DNA of 64,000 nt from Amycolatopsis nivea (lineage in GTDB: Bacteria > Actinomycetota > Actinomycetes > Mycobacteriales > Pseudonocardiaceae): NCBI RefSeq assembly GCF_004522235.1, contig NZ_SDLT01000031.1, positions 1 to 64,000 of the forward strand. The letters run 5' to 3'. A model generated the notes under the pieces. It was not told the DNA's origin, made no database searches, and saw only the letters and a program-made list of their open reading frames with translations. The position numbers and the translations under genes were made by a program. This document shows, piece after piece, positions 42,760 through 52,234 of the stretch (its first letter is position 1; every line of letters begins with the position of its first letter).

Positions 42760-44408
42760 TGTTCCTCCAAGTAACGGTGGACCAGGGTCACGGCCATGGC
42801 GCCCTCGCCGACGGCGGACGCCACGCGTTTCACCGACTGCGAGCGCACGTCTCCGGCCACGAACACGCCGGGCACTGACGACTCCAGGTAATGCGGATCG
42901 CGGTCCAGGCTCCATCCCGGCGGCCTGCGTCCGTCCTCCACGAGGTCTGGGCCGGTCCGGACGAATCCGTGGGCGTCCCGGAGGACGCTCTTTCCCAGCC
43001 ACTCCGTGCGCGGAGCGGCTCCGATGAAGATGAAGAGGTGTTCCGTGTCCAGTTTCTCGGTCACGCCGTCTTTGCAGACCGTGATGGACTCGAGGTGATC
43101 GTCCCCATGCGCTTTGACCACCGTGGTGTGCGTGCGAACGTGGACGTTCTCGATGGCAGCGATCTGCTCGATGAGGTAGTGCGACATCGACGACTCAAGC
43201 GACGCGCCGCGCACCAGCAGCGTCACGTCGGTGGCGTGCTGGGCGAAGAACACAGCCGCCTGACCGGCGGAGTTCGCGCCGCCGACGATGTACACGTGAT
43301 CGTTCGAGCACTCAGGTGCTTCCGTCGCAGCGGAGCCGTAGTAGACGCCCCGGCCGGTCAGCTCCGCGATTCCCTCGGCTTCCAGCGCTCGGTAGTTGAC
43401 GCCGCTGGAAAGGATCACGGAGTGCGCGGCGATCTCGGATCCGTCGCCGAAGGTCACGACCCGGCTCGAGCCGCGCGCCTCCAGACCCACGACATCGCGA
43501 GCCGTAAGCACTTCAGCGCCGAACTTCTGCGCCTGGCGGCGGGCTCGATCCGTGAGCTGCGCGCCCGACACTCCGTCCGGGAAGCCAAGGTAGTTCTCGA
43601 TCCTGGAGCTGGTTCCGGCCTGGCCGCCGGTGGCCTTGCGCTCGACCAGCACGGTCCGCAGTCCTTCGGAAGCGCCGTAAACGGCGGCACCGAGTCCGGC
43701 CGGACCGCCGCCGATCACCACCAGGTCGTAGAAGTCCTGCGCGGGCTGCGTAGAAAGGCCCACCGCATCGGCGATCTCGCTTCCCGATGGCTGTTTCAGC
43801 ACCGTGCCGTCCGGCGTCACCACGACCGGGATGTCGGTCTCGCACGCGCCGGCGGCTTGGAGGATGCGGCCGGCTTCTTCGTCGTCGACCGAGTACCAGC
43901 GGTACGGGACGGCGTTGCGAGCCAGGAAGTCGCGCATCCGGAACGACGGCGCCGAGTACCGGTGCCCGATCAGCTTCGTCTCTTCCACCGGACGATCCCC
44001 GACCGCGAGCCAGGTCTCGACCAGCGAGTCGATGACCGGGTACAGCTTCTCCTCGGGCGGGTCCCAGGGCTTGAGCAGGTAGTGGTCGACGTCGACCACG
44101 TTGATCGCCTGGATCGCGGCGTCAGTGTCGGCGTAGGCCGTCAGCAGCGCGCGCCGGGCGTTCGGGAAGAGGTCCATCGCCTTCTCCAGGAAGACGATGC
44201 CGTCCATGTGCGGCATGCGGTAGTCGGCGAGGATCGCCGCGACGGCGTCGCCGCGCAGCTTGATCTCGCGAAGTGCGTCGAGGGCGTCGGCGCCCGAATC
44301 GGCACGGATGACGCGGTAGTCCTTGCCGTAGCGGCGACGCAGGTCGCGCGCCACCGACCGCGAAACGGCGGGGTCGTCGTCGACGGTCATCAGGATCGGC
44401 TGGCTCAC
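42756..44408 (-). CDS. Response regulator fused to thioredoxin-reductase-like flavoprotein
   Basis: Fusion of 550 residues. Residues about 1-125 are a receiver domain with acidic pocket D10-D12, phospho-acceptor D62 (ILADYRMP) and KPW. Residues about 140-215 are thioredoxin-like (FLARNAVPYRWYSVDDEEAG). About 218-545 resemble thioredoxin reductase, with FAD motif VVIGGGPAGLGAAVYGAS and NADPH motif VYIVGGANSAGQAAVFFA. The CxxC pair of true reductases is absent: the region between these motifs reads GSAATEAPECSNDH with one Cys. It probably oxidises NAD(P)H as a signalling output rather than reducing thioredoxin. The GTG start at 44408 begins the receiver; its ribosome site is weak. Confidence 0.88.
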   Translation of the reverse strand: MSQPILMTVDDDPAVSRSVARDLRRRYGKDYRVIRADSGADALDALREIKLRGDAVAAILADYRMPHMDGIVFLEKAMDLFPNARRALLTAYADTDAAIQAINVVDVDHYLLKPWDPPEEKLYPVIDSLVETWLAVGDRPVEETKLIGHRYSAPSFRMRDFLARNAVPYRWYSVDDEEAGRILQAAGACETDIPVVVTPDGTVLKQPSGSEIADAVGLSTQPAQDFYDLVVIGGGPAGLGAAVYGASEGLRTVLVERKATGGQAGTSSRIENYLGFPDGVSGAQLTDRARRQAQKFGAEVLTARDVVGLEARGSSRVVTFGDGSEIAAHSVILSSGVNYRALEAEGIAELTGRGVYYGSAATEAPECSNDHVYIVGGANSAGQAAVFFAQHATDVTLLVRGASLESSMSHYLIEQIAAIENVHVRTHTTVVKAHGDDHLESITVCKDGVTEKLDTEHLFIFIGAAPRTEWLGKSVLRDAHGFVRTGPDLVEDGRRPPGWSLDRDPHYLESSVPGVFVAGDVRSQSVKRVASAVGEGAMAVTLVHRYLEEQ

Positions 44409-44516
44409 ACGGCACAGCCTACGGTGTCCCGTCGGCTGCCGTGGCAAACGACAGAACCAGGGACCGGTGCCCGTCGCGGCCGCCACCGCGGCGGGCACCG
44501 GTTGTTCAGGTGGCGG

Positions 44517-46712
44517 CTATGGATAGCGCACCAAGTTCACCGGCTTCGTCCCCGACGGGGTGCTCGCACCGAGGTCGTTGATCACGTGGGTGATCGTTCC
44601 CTGGTGGTTGAGCGAAACCGTCACCATGCCGTGGAACCGCACGTCAGGCGCGACCGGAGCGGCGAAGGCGTGCGAGCAGGACACCGACGGGTTCGTGTCG
44701 AAGAAGCAGTAGCTGCCGAGACCCCAGGCTTCGTGGCTGGTCACATCCGGGGCGACCTGGTACGCGGCGTAGCCCGCGCTCCCGCCGTTCATCCAGGCTG
44801 CCTGGTCGGGGACGTCGTAGGGCATCTCGTTCTGGAAGAAGTAGGTGCGCCCGCCGTTTCCGTTCCAGGTCACCTGCGTCTTCTGAAAGTGCTCGACGAA
44901 CAGCCCGTAGACGGTCACGTCGTTGCCGTTCACCACCAGGCCGGTATCGGCGGTGTTGGAGTTCCAGCCGACGTGACTGTCGTCGGCGCCGTGGTCGGCT
45001 CGCCAGAGCCACAGGTGGTCGCCGATCACGTCGTTGCTGTTGATTACGAGGCTGGTATGCGCTTTGCCCGCGGCAGCGCCGCCGACGCGGAAGAACACGT
45101 CGTGCAGCGAGGTCGGGTTCGCCGAGTGGTCCGCGTTCGACTCGGGATCGCCGACCTGCATGAGCGTGGCCGACGAGGTCGTTCCGGCGTCGATCAGCAA
45201 GCCGGCGATCTTCACTCCGTCCACGTCGTCGACGTTGATCGCAGTGATCCCGCCGTCCGGGATCAAGGTCGCGATGCCAAGGCCGAGGACGACGGTGTCC
45301 GGACGAGTCACGTGAAGAGGCTGATCAAGGCGGTACACGCCTGGGGTGATCAGCAGGTTCTTGCCCGCCGTCAGAGCCTCGTTCATCTCGGACGCGGTAG
45401 CGCCCGGCTTCGTGATGAAGAACTGGTCGATCGGCAGCGAAACGCCTGGTGCGCTGTCGTGTTCCCAGGTGACGCCGGAGGTGTTGTTTCGCAGGGCGGG
45501 CACGAACACCCGGTAGTGACCGGACTCGTCAACCTGGAGGCACGGCTTCTCGCGGACGATCGGGGCCTGGTCGATCGTCGTGTACGGCGGGTCCGGGAAG
45601 GTGCCGGCGGGAGCGCCGTCCACGCCGACGAACACCATGTTCCAAGTAGAGCCGGTCCAGCCGCCGAAGTGCGAATCGCGCGAGATCCATTGCTGCTGTG
45701 ACCCGGAACGGATCTGCCCGTCGATCTTCGTGTCCGAGATCCAGCCCCCGCTGGACCAGCCCCCGCCGTCGTCGAGGCGGAGGTCGCCGCGGACGTGCAT
45801 GCGCCGGTACGGGCTCGCCTGCGATACGGCCCATTGGTCCGCGCCCCCGACGGGGTTCACGGACAGGTTTTCCGCGCCGCGCCAGAAGTTCTGGGTCGCG
45901 TTGTTCGGGGGAAACCAGTCCGCGTCCACGTGCACCGCACCGTTGATCGTCACGGCGTCGGGCGTGCTGCCTAGTCCGAGGATTTGCGTGTAGAAGCCGA
46001 CGTTCACGTCGTTGGAGTACGTGCCAGGTTTGAACAGCACGGCGTAGCGCTGACTGCCGAACTGGTTCTTCTCCTGCTCCGCGAAGATCGCGTCGAGCTT
46101 GCGCTGGATGCTCGCGCTCGGCATCGACGGATCGAAAACGACGACGTTCGGCCCCAGGTCCACTTGTCCCGGCGGCGGAGAAGTAGTGCCACCCACGGAG
46201 ATCAGTGTGAACGACCGGTTGGCGGCGTCATGACGGCCGTGCTGCCACGGCTTCTCGTGACCAGCAGCCAGTCCGGCCGGGTGCGGGTCGCGGTCTCGGC
46301 CGGAGGCAAGATCGACAACTGCAGCAGTCGGATGCGCTGGCCATTGCGGGTCAGGCTCGGTGGACGGCAGCCGCGGCGGGGCTGCGGTGTCGTGGGTTCC
46401 CGAGGTGCTCTCGTGTTCCAACGCGGGGTGCCAGGAGGGGTGGGTGGACGTCTCTGCATCGCCCTTGTGGGTGAGGTGGAAGTGCCAATCGTGCGCGTTT
46501 GTTCCGGTGACGGTGTACGGGCGGGCCAGCGGGACGGGCGGACGAGCAGCGGTTCGCCGGGCGTTCGCCGCCCGTGTCTGGGCGCGCCAGGCATCAGCGT
46601 TGGTCTCGAGGGGCTGGCGGGACGGCGTTCCGCTGTTCCGGCCGCAGGGGTAGTCCGCCGGACTCGGAGGGGTCGGCGCTAGCGCGGCCACTCTCCGTGA
46701 TTCGGGATTCAT
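44517..46712 (-). CDS. Right-handed beta-helix (adenylyl-cyclase/F5-8-annotated) family protein
   Basis: Protein of 731 residues. From about 175 it matches actinobacterial beta-helix proteins often labelled 'adenylyl cyclase' or 'coagulation factor 5/8' (VDLGPNVVVFDPSMPSASIQ, RYAVLFKPGTYSNDVNVGFY, LLITPGVYRLDQPLHVTRPD). The fold resembles pectate lyases, and true cyclase activity is doubtful. The first 170 residues are unusual: Pro/His/Thr-rich, without a signal peptide, although relatives are normally secreted. The ATG at 46712 has a perfect GGGAGGTGACG ribosome site, so the leader is probably genuine, or the secretion signal was lost by mutation. Confidence 0.7.
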   Translation of the reverse strand: MNPESRRVAALAPTPPSPADYPCGRNSGTPSRQPLETNADAWRAQTRAANARRTAARPPVPLARPYTVTGTNAHDWHFHLTHKGDAETSTHPSWHPALEHESTSGTHDTAAPPRLPSTEPDPQWPAHPTAAVVDLASGRDRDPHPAGLAAGHEKPWQHGRHDAANRSFTLISVGGTTSPPPGQVDLGPNVVVFDPSMPSASIQRKLDAIFAEQEKNQFGSQRYAVLFKPGTYSNDVNVGFYTQILGLGSTPDAVTINGAVHVDADWFPPNNATQNFWRGAENLSVNPVGGADQWAVSQASPYRRMHVRGDLRLDDGGGWSSGGWISDTKIDGQIRSGSQQQWISRDSHFGGWTGSTWNMVFVGVDGAPAGTFPDPPYTTIDQAPIVREKPCLQVDESGHYRVFVPALRNNTSGVTWEHDSAPGVSLPIDQFFITKPGATASEMNEALTAGKNLLITPGVYRLDQPLHVTRPDTVVLGLGIATLIPDGGITAINVDDVDGVKIAGLLIDAGTTSSATLMQVGDPESNADHSANPTSLHDVFFRVGGAAAGKAHTSLVINSNDVIGDHLWLWRADHGADDSHVGWNSNTADTGLVVNGNDVTVYGLFVEHFQKTQVTWNGNGGRTYFFQNEMPYDVPDQAAWMNGGSAGYAAYQVAPDVTSHEAWGLGSYCFFDTNPSVSCSHAFAAPVAPDVRFHGMVTVSLNHQGTITHVINDLGASTPSGTKPVNLVRYP

Positions 46713-47034
46713 CGTCACCTCCCTTGCCGAGACGGGACCGCCGGGCGACCTCGGCCGGGGGTGGGGTTCGCCTCGTGGCGAGGGTCGGCTCGACGTCGCG
46801 ACTGCGGAGGAATGTAATCGCGGGCACACTGACCTTCAACGCAAACCTGAAGAAAAGTCAGATAGGGCAGTCGACCTGCACTAATGCGCTCGGAACAGGT
46901 CGCAGGGAGGCGGGTTTGGGCAGCTTGGCACGCCGTTCCGGCGTGGCCGCGGCGCGTAACCGACCCCCTGACGAAGGGACCGAAGGCGGGGTGTACTGTA
47001 TGTCCATACGAGATGCGGAGTTCACCTCTGCTTC

Positions 47035-47107
47035 GGGGCTATGGCGCAGCTGGTAGCGCACCTCACTGGCAGTGAGGGGGTCAGGGGTTCGAGTCCCCTT
47101 AGCTCCA
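47035..47107 (+). tRNA. tRNA-Ala(GGC)
   Basis: A full cloverleaf is visible: acceptor stem GGGGCTA/TAGCTCC, D-arm GCGC-AGCTGGTA-GCGC, anticodon stem CCTCA/TGAGG with loop CTGGCAG giving anticodon GGC, and T-arm AGGGG-TTCGAGT-CCCCT. The 3' CCA is not encoded. The tRNA reads GCC codons. It is followed by a strong terminator and by a gene-poor region. Confidence 0.96.
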
Positions 47108-47120
47108 CAAGTTGCACAGG

Positions 47121-47162
47121 AACCCTTCGGCCACGCAGTTCAGGTTGGCCGGAGGGTTTTTT
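47121..47162 (+). terminator. Intrinsic terminator after tRNA-Ala
   Basis: AACCCTTCGGCC (47121-47132) pairs with GGCCGGAGGGTT (47147-47158) at 11 of 12 positions plus one G-U, with a 14-base loop and a run of six T. It lies 13 bp after the tRNA. Confidence 0.9.
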
Positions 47163-48726
47163 GCATGCCCGGGGCATGATTCGATGCGGTCGGCCTGGTC
47201 GATGGCTATGGGTTAGCGCTACCGGTCTGCGGCTTGGCGTCGGAAGCTCAGCGGTCGAGCTGGGAAGGTTCGCTGGCAGATGTTGCGAATGGGCGGGCGC
47301 GGGCGGGTGGCTGGTGTCGGCGCGGCTCATGCGGTGACGCGGTGATCTCGTCCAACCGCATTGTTCTGAAGCAGGTGGCCGCGGTGCATGGGGGCGGCCT
47401 TCTGGCAGCAGCTGCGGGCGGTAGCTCGTACCGATTGCTGCGGCGGCTGGCTAGCTCGTTACGGCTTGGACGCGTGGTGCTGCCGTGTCTCCGGCAGGTG
47501 CCCGGTTGTTCTGGCAGGGCGGAGGCTCGGTCAAGAGCTCCAAGGGTGATTGGCGCATTTGGACGGGGGCCGGTTGCGGCTGTGGCAGAAGACGTCAGCT
47601 CGCATGGCGCAGCGGGAGTGCCGGGCGGGAGTACGGGACTCGCGGGGGCCCGAGGGGATCGTCTTGGGCTAGGTGGTGGCACGCGGGCGGCGTTGGGTTC
47701 TTGGGCTCGACCGCGGTCGTCGAGGAAGCCGGGGTGAGGGAACGCATGCTCGGGGCTCCGATTTGTGCCGCCTGGGGTCTAACGCCGAGAGTTGGCTGGC
47801 CGCACTGGGGCGCGGTGTGGAGCATCGCCGGGTGGGCGTCATCCAGCCGCGGCGGTGTGGGGATGGTCGGCGGAGTCCGTTGCGGGGTCGCGTTTTCGCC
47901 TGGAGGGATCGTCTCCGGTAGGCGGCGGTAGGCCGCATGGAAGTCAGTACCGAGGGCGACGGGGCGGGGAAACGGTGATCGTCTTGGGAGCCCGGTTTGG
48001 CTCGCACGGGCTGGGTCGCGCCAACGACGCGGGGAGCGAGGAGATCGGGGCAGTGGTTCGCGAGCTCGTCGGAGCCAGGGCCCGGATGGCGGCGAGGCAT
48101 GGAGCGCGGACAAGGACGGTGAGGGTGGCCGCGCGCTGAGGCGGGCGGGAAGCCGTCGAAAGTGTGGAAGTTCGCAAAATTCTCTGTTGCGAACTAGACC
48201 AGTCGATGGCGTCGATTGCACACTCGCGCAAATTGTCCCAGCAGTCGAGAGGCGAGCCGCGGCGTTCATGATGTCGAATGCCTTGGTGCGACTCTGGGGA
48301 ACAACAGAAACACTCTGCGTCGCCGGCCCGCTAATAAATAACCATTCGCCGTCGCTGCGGCAACGGGCAGAAATGTTGCCCGGAACTGCAAATAGAACTC
48401 ACCCCATGTCGGAAAATGCGGCTCCGCCCCGGCCGCGATAATTGATTCAACACCGTACCGGCGAGTACGACAAGGTATTCGCCGGAGAAGGGTCCCCTGG
48501 TGGAGGTAACACCACTGTCGCACCTGGTGCCAGCACCACCATCGGGAGGTCGGGGGCGACAAATGGGAACGGGGTTCGTATTACCGACGGGAAACTGTCG
48601 TGCATGACGCCAACTCATTACCCCAATCGGAGGTAGACCGACTTTTCAATGTCTGACATGCTCGGCTCGGCCGACAGCTCGGTGCGTGGGGTCACTTGAG
48701 GCGGGCTATTTTTCTCAGGGGTAGAT
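47163..48726. other. 1.56-kb gene-poor region between tRNA and pathway SARP
   Basis: No frame was accepted. From about 47170 to 48150 the plus strand is rich in G and T and poor in A, and all frames are Gly/Arg/Ser-rich and overlapping. From 48150 the sequence is lower in GC and probably contains the SARP promoter, with an 8-9-8 inverted repeat at 48170-48194. No integrase, attachment repeat or transposase remnant was found beside the tRNA. Confidence 0.55.
48170..48194. promoter_or_regulatory. Inverted repeat GTTCGCAA-N9-TTGCGAAC
   Basis: Perfect 8-bp arms at 48170-48177 and 48187-48194 lie at the point where the G/T-skewed stretch changes to lower-GC sequence, 532 bp before the pathway SARP gene. 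It could be a repressor or autoregulator-receptor site. Confidence 0.45.
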
Positions 48727-49479
48727 ATGGAAATTGAGCTATTGGGATCGGTCACGCTCAGGCAAGCCGGCCGCAGACACGGAGTCGCGTCGCGAAAGGT
48801 GCGGACTGTGTTGGCGTTGCTGGCCTTGTCGCCGGGGGTTCCGTTGTCCCTGGACACGCTCGCGGACGAACTGTGGGCCGACAAACCGGTCTCCAACGTG
48901 CGCAATGCGTTGCAGGCCAACATCGCGCGGTTGCGGAAGCTCGTGTTCACCGTGACCGGCGAGCGGGAGGTGGTCCGGACGGTCAGCAGCGGGTACCTGA
49001 TGACCGTGCCTGCCGAGGCCGTCGACGCGCATCGGTTTTCTGCCTTGGCACAGCGTGGGGCCGCGTTGCTCGGGCAGGATCCGCGGGGAGCCATCACGGT
49101 CTTCGAGCAAGCGTTGCGGCTCTGGCGGGGGCCGGCGTTGCTCGACGTGGCCGATTGCACTCGCTGCCGGTTGGCTGCCGAGCAGCTGAACGAGCGCCGG
49201 CTCACCGTGCAGGAGGACCTGATCTCCGCGCGGCTTCAGGTCGGCGAGCATCATGGGCTTTCCCACGACCTGAAACAACTCGTCGCGGAGAACCCGGCGC
49301 GCGAGCGGCTCAGCGAGTACCTGATGATCTCGCTTTACCGCGACGGCAGGCAGGGCGAGGCGGTCTCGGTCTTCCACAGCACCCGGAAGTGGCTGGGCGC
49401 CGAACTCGGACTGGAGCCCGGGCCGGGGCTGCGCCGGCTGTACCAGTCCATCCTGATGCAGGACCAGGTTCTCGACTGA
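48727..49479 (+). CDS. Pathway-specific SARP activator
   Basis: Short SARP of 250 residues with only the two core domains: OmpR-type winged helix (about 1-90, beginning MEIELLGSVTLRQAG, with VRTVLALLALSPGVPLSLDTL and SNVRNALQANIARLRKL) and the activation domain (about 95-245, DAHRFSALAQRGAALL, ALRLWRGPALLDVAD, LSEYLMISLYRDGRQGEA). This size is typical of pathway activators such as ActII-ORF4 and DnrI. The ATG has an AGGGG site. The adjoining operon carries a three-repeat SARP box, so this protein most likely switches on the ACP-KS-CLF genes. Confidence 0.92.
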   Translation: MEIELLGSVTLRQAGRRHGVASRKVRTVLALLALSPGVPLSLDTLADELWADKPVSNVRNALQANIARLRKLVFTVTGEREVVRTVSSGYLMTVPAEAVDAHRFSALAQRGAALLGQDPRGAITVFEQALRLWRGPALLDVADCTRCRLAAEQLNERRLTVQEDLISARLQVGEHHGLSHDLKQLVAENPARERLSEYLMISLYRDGRQGEAVSVFHSTRKWLGAELGLEPGPGLRRLYQSILMQDQVLD

Positions 49480-49559
49480 ACCGTCGTTTTCGCTTCCACC
49501 GGGTCAGCATGGCAGTCCCCGATGACCGCCTGCTGACAGCGCGCCTACGGGGGCGTCGC

Positions 49560-49602
49560 GTCAGGGCGCTGTCAGAAGGGTGTCACCGCTCGCCGCTAGT
49601 TT
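49560..49602 (+). promoter_or_regulatory. SARP box and -10 element of the biosynthetic operon
   Basis: Three direct repeats GTCAGGG, GTCAGAA and GTCACCG begin at 49560, 49571 and 49582, exactly 11 bp apart. The last heptamer ends 8 bp before TAGTTT (49597-49602). Eleven-bp periodicity and 8 bp to the -10 are the documented rule for SARP targets. An overlapping inverted repeat CTGACAGCGC/GCGCTGTCAG spans 49533-49575. The ACP start is 48 bp downstream. Confidence 0.75.
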
Positions 49603-49650
49603 TCGGGCCGAATCCCTTGTAACGGTCCCTGACGATCGGGAGTGACCCCC

Positions 49651-49902
49651 ATGACGACAGCCGTCTCCGAACGCATGCAGCAGATCCGCGAGATCGTCTG
49701 CACGCATCTCGAGCTCGACGACGCGGAGCTCACCGAAACCAGCGATTTCGCCGACGACCACGAGGCGGATTCGCTGTCGCTGATGGACGTGCTGGCCGCG
49801 CTGGAGAAGAAGTTCGGCGTCACGATCGACCAGGCGCAGTTCGCCCGGATGACCAACCTGCGCGCGGTGTACGAGGTCGTCTCGGAATCCGCGAGCTGGT
49901 AG
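49651..49902 (+). CDS. Acyl carrier protein
   Basis: Carrier protein of 83 residues that holds the growing chain on a phosphopantetheine arm. The attachment serine is S41 in HEADSLSLMDVLAALEKKFG, in the usual D-S-L context. It precedes the ketosynthase by 5 bp and is the first gene under the SARP box. The ATG at 49651 is preferred over GTG at 49642 for the spacing to GGGAG. Confidence 0.93.
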   Translation: MTTAVSERMQQIREIVCTHLELDDAELTETSDFADDHEADSLSLMDVLAALEKKFGVTIDQAQFARMTNLRAVYEVVSESASW

Positions 49903-49907
49903 CCGAC

Positions 49908-51161
49908 ATGTCGCAGCCGACCAGTATCGGACGCCGGGTGGTCATCACCGGATGCGGTGTCGTGTCGAGCATCGGGATCGGGGTCCGGGAGTTCACCTCC
50001 GCCCTGCGCGCCGGGCGCAGCAACGTCCGGCCGATCTCGGTGTTCGACACCACCGGGTTCGCCCACGACAACGGCTGCGAGGTCGCCGACTTCGAGCCTT
50101 CCCGGTGGATCCGCACGCTCGACCCCGCCGATCTCGGCCGGGCGAGCCGGTTTTCCACCGCGGCCGCCCGCCTCGCCGTCGAGGATTCGGGGCTGCCGCT
50201 GGAAACCCTGCGCGCCGCGCGCACGCTCGTCTCGGTGGGCAGCACCGACGGCGAAGCGCACGAACTCGACGGTCTGGTAGCACAGGAACTCTCCGCCGGG
50301 CTGGCCGGGCTTGACCCGAAGCTGGTGCGCCGGACTTCCGCGGGCCGGCTGGCCACGTCGATCGCGCGCGAACTTGAACTGACCGACGTCGAGACCGGGA
50401 CCATCGCGACGGCGTGTTCGGCGGGGAACTACGCCATCGGCAACTCGCTCGACGCGATCCGGTGCGGGGACGCCGAGTTCGCTCTCTGTGGCGGCGCGGA
50501 TGCGCTGTGCCGCAAGACGTTCACCTCGTTCTACCGGTTGCGCAGCATCGCGCCGGACTGCTGCCGTCCGTTCGACCGCAACCGGATGGGCATCCTCACC
50601 GGCGAGGGCGCGGGCATTCTTCTGCTGGAGAGCCTCGACTCCGCGCTCGCCCGCGGGGCGCGGATCTACGCGGAAGTGCTGGGGTACGGCATGTCCTGCG
50701 ACGCGCACCATCCGGTGGCGCCGCATCAGGCCGGGATCGCCCGCTGCATGGAACTCGCGCTGGCCGACGCCGGGGTCAAACCCGCCGAGATCGACCTGAT
50801 CTCCGCGCACGGGACCGGGACCAAAGCCAACGACATGACCGAATCCGCGGCGATCCGCGACCTGTTCGGGCCGACGCCGCCGCGCACCGTGTCGATGAAA
50901 TCGATGCTGGGGCACTCGATGGGCGCGGCGAGCGCGCTGGCCGCGATCGGCTGTTCGATCGCGCTCACCGAGCAGTTCATCCCGCCCACCATCAACCACC
51001 GCGACACCGACCCGGACTGCCCGGTGGACTGCGTGCCCAACGAATCCGTCGACGCCGACCTCGACATCGTGCAGAACAACGGCTGGGCCTTCGGCGGCAA
51101 CAACGCCGTGGTCCTGCTCGGCCGGTACGAGCGGCAACCCCGAGAGGAGGCCGTACGGTGA
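49908..51161 (+). CDS. Type II beta-ketoacyl synthase (KS-alpha/FabF-like)
   Basis: Condensing enzyme of 417 residues that extends the ACP-bound chain. All catalytic residues are present: C170 in IATACSAGNYAIG, H301 in SAHGTGTKANDM, K331 and H336 in KSMLGHSMGAAS, and the terminal GGNNAVVLL. It overlaps the next gene by 4 bp (GTGA), as KS/CLF pairs do. It resembles ketosynthases of reducing type II PKS systems more than housekeeping FabF because of this pairing. Confidence 0.93.
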   Translation: MSQPTSIGRRVVITGCGVVSSIGIGVREFTSALRAGRSNVRPISVFDTTGFAHDNGCEVADFEPSRWIRTLDPADLGRASRFSTAAARLAVEDSGLPLETLRAARTLVSVGSTDGEAHELDGLVAQELSAGLAGLDPKLVRRTSAGRLATSIARELELTDVETGTIATACSAGNYAIGNSLDAIRCGDAEFALCGGADALCRKTFTSFYRLRSIAPDCCRPFDRNRMGILTGEGAGILLLESLDSALARGARIYAEVLGYGMSCDAHHPVAPHQAGIARCMELALADAGVKPAEIDLISAHGTGTKANDMTESAAIRDLFGPTPPRTVSMKSMLGHSMGAASALAAIGCSIALTEQFIPPTINHRDTDPDCPVDCVPNESVDADLDIVQNNGWAFGGNNAVVLLGRYERQPREEAVR

Positions 51162-52234
51162 CCGCACCGGCTCGGCGCCGTCCGGTCATCTCGGCCTGGA
51201 CCGCCATTTCCCCCTTCGGCTACGGCCGGGAAGCGTTCGCCGACGGCGTTCGGTCCCGGCGCGAGCCCGCCCTCGAAACCGCGGGACCCGGTGATCCCGC
51301 GGCGGTCGTGCCCAGTTTCGACGTGCGCGAGATGTTCGGGCGTAAGAAGACCCGGGCGATGAACCGGGTCAGCGGACTGACCGTCGCGGCCGCGCAGCAG
51401 CTGCTCGCCGACATGGAACTGGCCCCGGACGGCGACCGCGAGCACATCGGTTTCGTGCTCGGCACCACGACCGGCAGTGCGCAGAGCATGATGGACCTGA
51501 CCCGCGCGTCGATCACCGGCGAACAGCCCGACCACGTCGAACCCGCCGCGGTTCCCGGCACCGTGATGAACTGCGCGGCCGGGCAGGCCGCGATCTGGCA
51601 CGGGCTCAAGGGACCCAACGCGACGATCGCCGCCGGGCGCACCACCGGATTGCAGGCGCTGAACTACGCTCGCCGGCTGCTGATGACCGAACGTGCGGCT
51701 CAGGTGTTGTGCGGTGCGGCCGAGGAGCATTCCGACGCGCGGTCCTGGCTCGAGCACCACCGGCGCGGCGGGGCGGCGACGCTCGGCGAAGGCTGTGCGA
51801 TGTTCCTGCTTGAACCGGCGGACTCGGCCGATCCGCGCACCGTGCTGGCGACGCTGACCGGCATCGACTCGCGGATCTGCCTCGACGGTGACCTCGCCGG
51901 AACCTTGCACGCCACCGTGACCTCGCTGTTGAACCGGTCTGGTGTCAACGCGGACCGCGTGTGGGCGGCAGTCGGCAGCGGCTTCCCCGCTGGGGCGGAC
52001 CGTCCCGAGGACGTGACGCTGCGGCAGTTGTTCGGCGACGAAGTGACCGACCGGGTGCCGCCGGTGGATCTCATCGGCGACACCTCCGCGGCGACCGCGT
52101 TGTTCGGCCTCGCGTCGGTGCTCAGCATCGCCGACGGAGCAGACCACGGCGCACAGGACCACATCGTCGTCACCGCTTGCGATGACGACGGTTCGGTGGC
52201 CTGCGCGCTGCTGCAGCTCGGGGGTGCGCGATGA
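51158..52234 (+). CDS. Chain-length-factor-like ketosynthase (inactive partner)
   Basis: Thiolase-fold protein of 358 residues. The region equivalent to the ketosynthase active site reads ATIAAGRTTGLQAL, without Cys, and the HGTGT and GHSMG histidines are also missing (VGSGF, IGDTSAATA). It is therefore catalytically dead and should form a heterodimer with the preceding ketosynthase, setting chain length. The GTG has a GAGGAGG site and overlaps the KS stop. Shorter than classical CLFs by about 50 residues. Confidence 0.88.
   Translation: MTAPARRRPVISAWTAISPFGYGREAFADGVRSRREPALETAGPGDPAAVVPSFDVREMFGRKKTRAMNRVSGLTVAAAQQLLADMELAPDGDREHIGFVLGTTTGSAQSMMDLTRASITGEQPDHVEPAAVPGTVMNCAAGQAAIWHGLKGPNATIAAGRTTGLQALNYARRLLMTERAAQVLCGAAEEHSDARSWLEHHRRGGAATLGEGCAMFLLEPADSADPRTVLATLTGIDSRICLDGDLAGTLHATVTSLLNRSGVNADRVWAAVGSGFPAGADRPEDVTLRQLFGDEVTDRVPPVDLIGDTSAATALFGLASVLSIADGADHGAQDHIVVTACDDDGSVACALLQLGGAR

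Noticed and set aside
42891..45701. Plus-strand open frame of about 936 codons
   Set aside because: It runs antisense through the response-regulator fusion and the beta-helix gene; those have clear motifs, and this frame has none.
47035..48726. Integrated element at tRNA-Ala
   Set aside because: No integrase, no direct repeat of the tRNA 3' end and no phage-like genes were found in the adjoining sequence.
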